Shown here: positions 1 to 7,818 of the stretch, in pieces
Layout: each line of letters starts with the position of its first letter
Position numbering within the stretch: position 1 is the stretch's first letter
Assembly: GCA_937894935.1 (NCBI GenBank)
Contig: CALAYC010000055.1
Coordinates: 1 to 20,237 of the forward strand
Direction of reading: 5' to 3'
Source: an uncultured Verrucomicrobiota bacterium
GTDB taxonomy: Bacteria > Verrucomicrobiota > Verrucomicrobiia > Limisphaerales > JADLHS01
Length of the DNA: 20,237 nt
Notes under the pieces: model-generated
Databases searched by the model: none
The model's input: the letters and a program-made list of their open reading frames with translations, nothing else
Told to the model about the DNA's origin: nothing
Position numbers and translations under genes: made by a program

Positions 1-2371
1 TCTTGAACTGTTCGCGGATCTCCGCGTAGGACTGCACGACCGCTTCCGCGCCATACCCGTACTTTGGCGGCAAGCCGTTTTCGAGATACCCCGGAATTGT
101 TTGCAGTTGATATTTCTCGTGACACGCAATTGCCAGTCGCCCGGCATACCGATTTTCATCGCCACAAAAACGAAATCCCGCGTCGAGATTCGCAATGTCG
201 TAAATCAATTCATCCAGCGGATAACGCTCATCCTCCAACGCCGCTGCAATCGCCAGTCCATCACCTTGCTGAAAGAAACTCACCACGCGGCCACGCAACG
301 TCGGCTTACCTTCCGCATCCACGAGTTGCAACCGCCGCCACATCAACGCCGTGCCGGTCGCCGTCGGCAATTTCTTGCACACTTCAACGAGCGAACATTG
401 CGCGCAATCATACGGCAGCACTTCGCGCTCGATCGGTTTCCAGATGGCCACGCCGTAGTTGTCCACCGGCACACGCATCGTCAAATCCGCAAGACTCACG
501 TAAACCAGAATCCGCTGCGCCTGCTTCACGAACTTCACCACCGGCGTGTGTTGTCCTGCGAGTTTGTGCTCCAGGAGCGGTGCTATCTTTTCGTTCCAAA
601 CCTGTAACTCCGCCTGTCGCCCGTTCCAATTCGTCAATCGCCGCACCCACTTTGCGATGATGACGCGATCGCCATTCAGCACATCGGCAACCGTTGAAGC
701 GCGACCGTAAATTTTCGTTCCATCGTCGCGCTCTTCCAACACCACAATCATTCCCGTGCCGATTTTCTCCAACGCCGCCTGTTCCGAGAGCACGGAACGA
801 AATTCCGTTTTCGAAATGCGCTCGCCGTCACCCGGCTCCGGATTAGAAACCACAGGCAAACCTTCGACCTTCGAAGCCTGATCAACCGGCACATTTAGGA
901 AGTCGGACGATCCCGTTCCATTGATGCGTCCCGAGCGAACGCGATTTCCCACCACAATTTCTCGCAACGGTTTTTCCACCGTCACCGGATACGCCTGCCA
1001 TTCGCCGCGACTGTTCAACATCTCGCGTTGCCGTTTGCGCACATGCCGCGCACGTTCAGCATCAGTGTGCAAACCACACGGCACGTCCGGATGTTTCATG
1101 GACTCTTCCACGCCCAACAGAATCGGCTTCGTCGTGAACAACCGTTCCTGCGCGCGCACCGCTTCCGCGAACGGCGTCTTCCCCTGCTCCGCCGCCGTGT
1201 GCATCAACCCGAGCAACGCGCCCCAGTCCACCGCACCACTGCGCGACAAATGACACGCCCGCGCATCGAGCAATCGGATTTCATTCGCCGAGATCAACAC
1301 GTAACCCGTTTCATCCAATCCGCGTCGGCCCGCGCGACCGAACATCTGCAAAATTTCATCCGCGCGTAACGGATGTTCCACCGCGTCACGCCGATACGAT
1401 TCTCCCGCCAACGCCACGCTGCGCAGCGAAAAATTAATCCCCGCCGCCAATCCCATTGTCGCCACCACCACGCGCAATTGTCCCGCCTTCGCCAACGGCT
1501 CAATCACTCCCGCCCGCGCCGCATAGCTCAATCCACTGTGATGATACGCGATGCGACTCTTGAGCATCTTAGCGAGATGTTCGCCGACAATCTGTTTTTG
1601 CTCCGTGGAAAGTTGCAGCGGATTCGGCGTCGGCAGATTGCGGGCGAGATCCGCCGCCATGCTTTCCGCTCCTTGTCGGCGAGGCGCAAAAATCAAAATC
1701 GGCCCGAGATCTTCCGCCAACGCTTTCGCCACCAATCGCGCCCAATAACCGCGAATCTCCGACGGCACATGATAATTCAGATGATTCGCCCAGACTTCAT
1801 CCAACGGCACCGGCCGATGTTCATGACGAATGAGAACCGCTTTGCGTCCGAGGCGATTGAGCCATTGTACGACGTGATGCGGATTCGAAACGCTGCCGCT
1901 CAACAGCAGCAATTGCGTGTGCGCCGGTGCAAGGGCAAGCGCGAGTTCATAATTCAACCCGCGATCCGGATCGCTGATCATCTGATATTCGTCCACTACC
2001 AGCAGCGTCGGTCCGTCGCCCGCAATCATCCGATTTTTCTGCGTCTCCAACGTTGCCACGATGACCGGCGCTTGCAGGTTTTCGGAAAGATCACCGGTAG
2101 CGATGCCGACATCCCAACCGCGCGCACGCCATTCAGCAAGTTTGTCGTTGGCCAACGCCCGCGTCGGCACAGTATAAATCGCCTGACCGCGCGGCTTCCC
2201 GTGATTCGACCACAACTCGAAGATAAGCGTCTTGCCCGAACCCGTCGGCGCCTGCACCACCACATCCTTGCCTTCGCGCAATGCCGCCACTGCCTGCTGC
2301 TGCCACAGGTCCGGAACGGTCACCTGATTCAGCACCGGCAAATCGGTCAATTGGTTTTCGAGCGATTGCAC
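1..2371 (-). CDS. Ski2-like superfamily II DEAD/DEAH-box helicase, C-terminus cut by window edge
   Basis: An ATP-driven RNA or DNA helicase by motif content. Read from a GTG at 2371, the visible 790 residues contain Walker A APTGSGKT (about 42-48, Lys47), motif Ia VPTRAL (about 68), the Walker B variant DEYQ (127-130), motif III SGS (158-160), the HHSGL motif typical of Ski2-like helicases (about 276), motif V ATMGLAAG (about 303) and motif VI QMFGRAGRRG (starting at 342). The roughly 420 residues after the core match no domain I can name. They hold a CxxCx5C cluster (Cys656, 659, 665). I checked every in-frame codon from 2443 down to 1 and found no stop; the upstream in-frame stop is at 2444-2446. 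There is no in-frame ATG before Walker A, so the start is uncertain: GTG 2371, TTG 2350 or a rare ATT near 2413. No clear ribosome binding site is seen. The gene lies 143 bp downstream of the SulP gene on the same strand. Family assignment is firm; substrate and role are unknown. Confidence 0.88.
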   Translation of the reverse strand, partial: MQSLENQLTDLPVLNQVTVPDLWQQQAVAALREGKDVVVQAPTGSGKTLIFELWSNHGKPRGQAIYTVPTRALANDKLAEWRARGWDVGIATGDLSENLQAPVIVATLETQKNRMIAGDGPTLLVVDEYQMISDPDRGLNYELALALAPAHTQLLLLSGSVSNPHHVVQWLNRLGRKAVLIRHEHRPVPLDEVWANHLNYHVPSEIRGYWARLVAKALAEDLGPILIFAPRRQGAESMAADLARNLPTPNPLQLSTEQKQIVGEHLAKMLKSRIAYHHSGLSYAARAGVIEPLAKAGQLRVVVATMGLAAGINFSLRSVALAGESYRRDAVEHPLRADEILQMFGRAGRRGLDETGYVLISANEIRLLDARACHLSRSGAVDWGALLGLMHTAAEQGKTPFAEAVRAQERLFTTKPILLGVEESMKHPDVPCGLHTDAERARHVRKRQREMLNSRGEWQAYPVTVEKPLREIVVGNRVRSGRINGTGSSDFLNVPVDQASKVEGLPVVSNPEPGDGERISKTEFRSVLSEQAALEKIGTGMIVVLEERDDGTKIYGRASTVADVLNGDRVIIAKWVRRLTNWNGRQAELQVWNEKIAPLLEHKLAGQHTPVVKFVKQAQRILVYVSLADLTMRVPVDNYGVAIWKPIEREVLPYDCAQCSLVEVCKKLPTATGTALMWRRLQLVDAEGKPTLRGRVVSFFQQGDGLAIAAALEDERYPLDELIYDIANLDAGFRFCGDENRYAGRLAIACHEKYQLQTIPGYLENGLPPKYGYGAEAVVQSYAEIREQFK

Positions 2372-2514
2372 GCGAGCAACATAGACGAGCTTGTCGGAAG
2401 AGAAACGGCGAATTTCAAAACGGCAGCGAGCGAAAACAAAAACTCACTTCTCCGCGTCATTCTGCGGCCGAGATTTTCAGAAAAGGAGCGTGCGATTGAC
2501 GTCGCTGCGAAGAA

Positions 2515-4275
2515 TCAGGCTTTCCGCGATTGCAACAATTCCCGTGCGCGGGCGAGAGAACCCTCCATGTCGCCGCAGACGTTGTCCAATCCGATGCGAT
2601 CAATGAATCCTGCGCGCGTCAACGCAATCATCGGTTGCGAATGCGGCCCGCACAAAATCAGATGTTTCCCGTTTCGTCGTAGTTTTTCGTACAAATCCTC
2701 CAACGCATCGAGCCCGGTTGCATCCAGCGCCAGCACGTCGCGCATTCTTAAAATCAAAACCTCCGGTAATTGTCCTGCGCGTCGCAGCGACGTTTCCAAT
2801 TTATCCGCCGCGCCAAAGAAAAACGCGCCAAACACACGAAACACCATCACACCTTTTGGCACTTCACGACCCGTCGCCGTTTGTCCGGGCGCATTCGCCT
2901 GCGTCACTTCTTCATCTGCACTGACACTGGTGGTTTCGGACAAGCGTTTCACTAATAACGCCGACGCCAACACCAGCGACGCGCCGACCGCCACCGGCAA
3001 TTCTGTCACCACCGTCAAAATGAATGCTGTCAGAAACACCGCCACATCGCTCTTCGGCCAGCGACTCAAGCGTCGGAAGTGATGCCATTCGCCCATCCGC
3101 AACGCCACGACCACTAGCACCGCGCTCAATGCAGCGAGTGGAATATGACTCGCCAATGGCGCCGCCAACAACAACACAAGCAACAACGTCGCCGCGTGAA
3201 TGATTCCCGCCACCGGCGTGCGAGCGCCGCTGCGGACATTGGTCGCCGTGCGCGCAATCACACCCGTCGCCGGCATTCCGCCGAAGAAAGCACACGCGAT
3301 GTTCGCGATGCCCTGCCCGACGAGTTCCTGATTGGAATCATGCCGATCGTCAATCATCCCGTCCGCCACCACTGCACACAGCAACGATTCAATCGCCCCC
3401 AACACTGCCACCGTCATTCCCGCCGGCAACAACGCCTGCCAGGTTTCCCAGGACAACATCGGTGCGTGCGGCGCCGGCAATCCGCGCGGCATCGCGCCGA
3501 ATTGACTGCCCAACGTCGCAATGTCCCAACGTTCGCCCAATTGAAAAACCGCCGTGACGACGCCCCCCAGCAGAATGACAGCAATCGAAGCCGGCACGCG
3601 CCGCGCCCACGATGCAGGCCAGAACCAGATCATCGCCACGCCCACAGACGCCATCGCCACCGTCGCCCAGTTCGGATGAAAATCCGTCGCCAACGCGATC
3701 AGCTTCCCGATGAAATCCGCCGGCAACGTCGCCGACAGACCGAAGAAATCGCGCAATTGCGTACTCAGAATGATTACCGCGATTCCGCTCGTGAACCCGA
3801 TCACCACCGGATACGGAATGAACCGGATCATTGAGCCCATTCGCGTGACGCCCAGCGCAATCAGAATGACACCGGCGATTAACGCGCACGCCACCAATCC
3901 CTGCGGGCCATGCACAGCGACAATCGGCGCCAGCAACGGCACGAACGCGCCCGCCGGTCCACCGATTTGCACGCGTGAACCACCTAAAAGTGAAATTAAT
4001 AATCCTCCGACAATCGCTGTGTAGATGCCCACTTCCGGTTTTAAGCCGGACGCAATGGCCAACGCCATTGCCAGTGGTAACGCAACGACTCCGACCGTGA
4101 GGCCGGCCGCAAGGTCGGCGAAAAAGGTCGGGCGTGAATAACCCGGAATTGTTTCAAGAAGTTTGGGCCGAAACTGAAACCGCAATCGTAGATCGCTTGT
4201 GCTCATCGTGGAGGTGCTGGCTGCCGCCGGGTTGTCGCCGCACGGCGCATCCATCGCGCGCCGACAACAACCCAT
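2515..4275 (-). CDS. SulP-family inorganic anion transporter with C-terminal STAS domain
   Basis: An inner-membrane transporter of the SulP/SLC26 family (sulfate, bicarbonate or a related anion) of 586 residues, within the usual 550-600. Hydrophobic membrane segments fill about residues 50-445. Family hallmarks are the GGPAGAFVPLLAPIV segment (about 105-119) and the NQELVGQGIAN ... GGMPATGVIARTATN signature (about 315-346). A linker of about 30 residues leads to a cytoplasmic STAS domain (about 474-575) with the ALDATGLDAL loop; Asp518 sits where the regulatory phosphate-accepting residue or its neighbour lies in anti-sigma-antagonist relatives. ATG 4275 is preceded by AGAGGTGA on the minus strand, which favours it despite tight spacing. 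An internal ATG at 4206 (MSTSDLRL) would give a more typical N-terminus but has no visible ribosome binding site. The anion cannot be told from sequence: no carbonic anhydrase or sulfate-assimilation gene is adjacent, and the neighbours are a helicase and, divergently, addB. Confidence 0.93.
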   Translation of the reverse strand: MGCCRRAMDAPCGDNPAAASTSTMSTSDLRLRFQFRPKLLETIPGYSRPTFFADLAAGLTVGVVALPLAMALAIASGLKPEVGIYTAIVGGLLISLLGGSRVQIGGPAGAFVPLLAPIVAVHGPQGLVACALIAGVILIALGVTRMGSMIRFIPYPVVIGFTSGIAVIILSTQLRDFFGLSATLPADFIGKLIALATDFHPNWATVAMASVGVAMIWFWPASWARRVPASIAVILLGGVVTAVFQLGERWDIATLGSQFGAMPRGLPAPHAPMLSWETWQALLPAGMTVAVLGAIESLLCAVVADGMIDDRHDSNQELVGQGIANIACAFFGGMPATGVIARTATNVRSGARTPVAGIIHAATLLLVLLLAAPLASHIPLAALSAVLVVVALRMGEWHHFRRLSRWPKSDVAVFLTAFILTVVTELPVAVGASLVLASALLVKRLSETTSVSADEEVTQANAPGQTATGREVPKGVMVFRVFGAFFFGAADKLETSLRRAGQLPEVLILRMRDVLALDATGLDALEDLYEKLRRNGKHLILCGPHSQPMIALTRAGFIDRIGLDNVCGDMEGSLARARELLQSRKA

Positions 4276-4322
4276 TCACCTCTGCATGGCATGATGCGTA
4301 AGGCGAACGGGGTTTCAATCAT

Positions 4323-4351
4323 TTTTCTAAAATAGTAGCGCCGGTTAATAT
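4323..4351 (+). promoter_or_regulatory. weak candidate sigma-70-type promoter for addBA in the divergent SulP/addB spacer
   Basis: The 186-bp gap 4276-4461 separates divergent genes and has an AT-richer centre. TTTTCT at 4323-4328 and TAATAT at 4346-4351 are 17 bp apart, facing addB. Each matches the consensus hexamer only partly (3/6 and 4/6), so this is suggestive. I could not pick a convincing promoter for the SulP gene on the other strand. Short open frames here on the minus strand are not credible genes. Confidence 0.22.
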
Positions 4352-4461
4352 GAACATCAGCCAAACCACTCCAACACCCTACCGACAAACGCCGTCTCAC
4401 CCTCGGAAATAAAAATCTTTGTTCTTTTGCCTCTGGCCCGACCAGCGATTAAAACGTCCCC

Positions 4462-7400
4462 GTGCAAACGCGATTTCTGCTCGGCCCCGCCGGCAGCGGC
4501 AAAACCTTCCGCTGCCTCGCAGAAATCCGTCGTGAATTAATCGCCGTGCCCGACGGTCCGCCGCTCCTCTTGCTTGCGCCGAAACAAGCCACGTTTCAAC
4601 TTGAACGCCAGTTGCTCGCCGACCCCGAACTCCCCGGTTACACGCGCCTGCAAATTCTTTCATTCGATCGCCTCGCTCAATTCGTTCTTGGCGAATCTGC
4701 GATCACCGAAGCTAATTGGCTCGACGACGAAGGACGCGTGATGGTTCTGCGCGCGTTGCTGAATCAACATCGCGCCGAGCTGAAACTCTTTCATGCGACT
4801 GCGCGTTTACCCGGCTTTGCCACGCGTCTCAGCCTTCTGTTGCGCGAATTGCAACGCCATCAGATTTCGCCGCGTCATCTCAGCGCGCTCGCGGAAAAAA
4901 TTTCTCATCCCGCGCAACTCCGCGACAAGCTGCACGATTTCGCGCTGCTGCTTCGCGCTTATCTGGATTGGCTGCGAACGCACGACCTGAAAGACCTCGA
5001 CAGCGTGCAAGACGAAGCCGCCGAGCGCCTGCGCACGAGCTTTCCAACAACAACCGAGAAACAACAATTTCCGCTCGCCGGTCTCTGGCTCGATGGTTTC
5101 GCGGAACTCACCGCGCAGGAACTCGACCTCCTCGCCGCAGTCGTCCCGCTCTCGCAACATGCCACGCTCGCCTTCTGTCTGCCCGGCGAAATCCGTTCCG
5201 AACCAAGCTGGCTTTCGCCGTGGGCCGTCATTGGTCAAACGTTTCTCCGCTGTCACGAAAAAATTTCCCGACTGCCGGACGTTCAGGTAACGATTGAAAC
5301 CTTGCCCGGCGTTAATCAACCCACGCGCTTTATTGGCAATCTCGAACTCGCACATCTCGAATCTTTGTGGCCGGACAAATCACCTACTCCGGCAAATTCA
5401 CGTCCGAGCAGCATTTCCGCTTTTGTCTGCGCAAATCCCGAAGCCGAAGCCACCCTGGCCGCTCGAGAAATCCGTCGCTTCGTTCGCGCGGGTGGTCGTT
5501 ATCGCGATGCCGCGGTTCTCGTGCGGTCGCTCGATGGTTATGGCGATACGCTGCGCCGCGTTTTTGCGCGTTACGACATTCCCATTTTTCTCGATCGCCG
5601 CGAATCCGTCTCGCATCACCCGCTCGCCGAACTCACGCGCTACGCCTTGCGCAGTGTCGCGTTTAGCTGGCGTCATGCCGATTGGTTTGGTGCGCTGAAA
5701 ACCGGCCTGACGTCCGTCAGCGAAAGCGAAATTGATTGGCTCGAAAACGCCGCACTCGAATTCGGTTGGGAAGGCAATGCGTGGCAAAAAGCTCTTTCGT
5801 TGCCGGATAAACCCACTGTCGCCGAACGCGCCGAAGCGTTGCGACAAAAATTGATTCCTCCGTTTCTCACGCTTGCACAACAAACCGTCGCGCCGCTTTC
5901 CGGAACACAACTCGCCGCCGCGCTGCGCGAATTCTGGCTCGCTCTCGATGTGGAACGAACGCTGACCCGGTGGACCGATTCCGCCGCAGAATTTGCCCTT
6001 AACCAAACACCTTCGGCGATTCACTCGACCGTTCTCACGCAACTGACCAAGTGGCTCGACAATCTCACGCGCGCTTTTCCGACCGAAGCGCTGCCGCTGC
6101 GCGACTGGTTGCCCATTCTCGAAGCCGGTCTCGCGAATCTCACCATCGGCGTCATCCCGCCAACACTCGATCAGGTGCTCATCGGCGCGATTGATCGCTC
6201 GCGCAATCCCAATCTTAAACTCGCGCTCGTGCTCGGTCTCAACGAAGGTGTATTTCCCGCACCGCCGCAGGAAGACCCGTTGCTCACCGAACTCGAACGC
6301 GACACGCTTCAACTTCACGGTGCGTCGCTCGGCGCATCGCTCCGCCATCGCCTCGGCCACGAATGGTTCTATGGCTACATCGCCTGCACGCGCGCCAGCG
6401 AACGCCTCGTTTTAACCGCCGCCCAAACCAACGCACGCGGCAATCCATTGAATCGCTCTGCTTTCTTTGATCATCTGAAGAAGATTTTTCCCGCACTGGA
6501 AATCGAATCCTGGCATGCGCCCGCGCCGTTCACCGACGTTGAACACGTCAACGAAATCGTCGCTCCGGCCATTCGCGCGACGCGAAACTCTGACTCGCCG
6601 AATTCGCAAACCGAACATTGGTCGTTCGATTCAGAACGGTTCCCCCAACTCAGTTCCGCGCTCACGAAAGCTCGGCAGATTGCCACCGCGCCCGACCGGC
6701 TTTCACTTGATGTGGCCGCGCAACTCTACGGTCCGGAACTCGCCACCTCCATCAGCGCGCTCGAAAATTTCGCAGCCTGCCCGTTCAAATTTTTCGTCAG
6801 CCACGGTCTGCGCGCTGCCGAACGAAAGAAGTTTGATCTCGATTCCCGGGAGCGCGGTTCGTTTCAACACGAAGTGCTAACTTGCTTTCATCACGAACTC
6901 AGCTCGGAAAATCTTCGTTGGCGCGACATCACGCCGGATCAGGCTGCGACTCGTGTCCGCCGCATCGGCGAACGCATTCTTCCGGAATATCGTCATGGTC
7001 TGTTGCTCAGCGACCCGGCGCGCCATTTTGCCGCAGAACATCTGCTGACCTCTTTGGAAACACTCGTCCGCGTGCTCATCGGTTGGGCGCGCGATTATCA
7101 ATTTGATCCCGTTCTCGTAGAGACCGGTTTCGGCCTCAGCAACAATTCTCCGTGGCCCGCGTGGCGAATCGAACTCGATCGCGGTCGCGCGCTGCTTTTG
7201 CGCGGTCGCATCGATCGCGTGGATCTCTGGCGCGACCCATCCACCGGCACAGCGCTCGCCGTCGTTGTGGATTACAAATCCAGCAGTCGCAAACCGGACG
7301 AAGTCAAACTTCATCACGGCCTGCAACTCCAACTCCCCGCATATCTCGCCGTCCTGGAGCAATTGCCGGATGTTCGCGCCACGTTCAATGTCAATTCCAT

Positions 7401-7818
7401 CGCGCCTGCCGGTGTTTTTTACGTCAACCTGCGCGGTGAATTCGCTTCGGAAAAACGTCGCGCCGATGCGCTGGCAGATCCGGACACCGTGATTCGTCAA
7501 GGTTTTCAATACGTCGGGCGCTTCGACGCCACGCACTACAACAAACTCGATCCGCGCGGCACCAAGGAGCAGTTCAAAACTCATCCCCTGTCCCGCAATC
7601 AAATGGACGCCGCAGCGTTTCGCGACCTGTTGAATCGCACCACGGAAAATCTGCGCCGCTTCGGTAACGAAATTTATACAGGCACAATCACTGCCGCGCC
7701 GTTTCGCAAAGGCACGGAAATCGCCTGCCATTTTTGCGACTACGCCACCGTCTGCCGATTTGATCCCTGGACGCAACCGTTCCGCACGCTGAGCAAGCCG
7801 GAGAAAAAGGAGAAATGA
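4462..7818 (+). CDS. addB: AddB: helicase-like/nuclease subunit of the AddAB double-strand-break processing complex
   Basis: With AddA this forms the ATP-dependent helicase-exonuclease that resects double-strand ends and prepares single strands for RecA. The protein is 1118 residues, close to Bacillus AddB. The N-terminal P-loop GPAGSGKT is at residues 8-15. The C-terminal RecB-type nuclease domain has GRIDRVD (Asp918, Asp921) followed by VVDYKSS (Asp937, Lys939), the PD-(D/E)XK metal and catalytic residues. Four cysteines bracket the nuclease: Cys773 in ACPFKFF, then Cys1089, Cys1092 and Cys1098 in CHFCDYATVC. This is the known 4Fe-4S staple of AddB and Cas4-like nucleases. The start is GTG 4462, only seven residues before the P-loop, as usual in this family; no strong ribosome binding site precedes it. 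Its TGA overlaps the addA ATG, so the two are one operon and probably translationally coupled. Confidence 0.95.
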   Translation: MQTRFLLGPAGSGKTFRCLAEIRRELIAVPDGPPLLLLAPKQATFQLERQLLADPELPGYTRLQILSFDRLAQFVLGESAITEANWLDDEGRVMVLRALLNQHRAELKLFHATARLPGFATRLSLLLRELQRHQISPRHLSALAEKISHPAQLRDKLHDFALLLRAYLDWLRTHDLKDLDSVQDEAAERLRTSFPTTTEKQQFPLAGLWLDGFAELTAQELDLLAAVVPLSQHATLAFCLPGEIRSEPSWLSPWAVIGQTFLRCHEKISRLPDVQVTIETLPGVNQPTRFIGNLELAHLESLWPDKSPTPANSRPSSISAFVCANPEAEATLAAREIRRFVRAGGRYRDAAVLVRSLDGYGDTLRRVFARYDIPIFLDRRESVSHHPLAELTRYALRSVAFSWRHADWFGALKTGLTSVSESEIDWLENAALEFGWEGNAWQKALSLPDKPTVAERAEALRQKLIPPFLTLAQQTVAPLSGTQLAAALREFWLALDVERTLTRWTDSAAEFALNQTPSAIHSTVLTQLTKWLDNLTRAFPTEALPLRDWLPILEAGLANLTIGVIPPTLDQVLIGAIDRSRNPNLKLALVLGLNEGVFPAPPQEDPLLTELERDTLQLHGASLGASLRHRLGHEWFYGYIACTRASERLVLTAAQTNARGNPLNRSAFFDHLKKIFPALEIESWHAPAPFTDVEHVNEIVAPAIRATRNSDSPNSQTEHWSFDSERFPQLSSALTKARQIATAPDRLSLDVAAQLYGPELATSISALENFAACPFKFFVSHGLRAAERKKFDLDSRERGSFQHEVLTCFHHELSSENLRWRDITPDQAATRVRRIGERILPEYRHGLLLSDPARHFAAEHLLTSLETLVRVLIGWARDYQFDPVLVETGFGLSNNSPWPAWRIELDRGRALLLRGRIDRVDLWRDPSTGTALAVVVDYKSSSRKPDEVKLHHGLQLQLPAYLAVLEQLPDVRATFNVNSIAPAGVFYVNLRGEFASEKRRADALADPDTVIRQGFQYVGRFDATHYNKLDPRGTKEQFKTHPLSRNQMDAAAFRDLLNRTTENLRRFGNEIYTGTITAAPFRKGTEIACHFCDYATVCRFDPWTQPFRTLSKPEKKEK
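7807..7812 (+). promoter_or_regulatory. ribosome binding site of addA inside the 3' end of addB
   Basis: AAGGAG lies two bases before the ATG at 7815 and within the last codons of addB. The addA start and addB stop share ATGA (7815-7818). This arrangement fixes the addA start and suggests translational coupling giving balanced amounts of the two subunits. Confidence 0.75.

Noticed and set aside
1373..3082. A 569-codon open frame on the plus strand
   Set aside because: It is antisense to the helicase and the 3' part of the SulP gene, rich in Arg, His and Pro with no domain pattern. It is the shadow of strong codon bias on the opposite strand.
4203..4663. Two overlapping minus-strand open frames of 65 and 88 codons around the SulP/addB spacer
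   Set aside because: They overlap the starts of both flanking genes, are basic and low-complexity, and resemble no family. One merely shares the SulP upstream ATG region in another frame.
5398..6360. A 320-codon minus-strand open frame inside addB
   Set aside because: Opposite the conserved addB reading frame, low-complexity Arg/Gly-rich composition, no motifs and no ribosome binding site.
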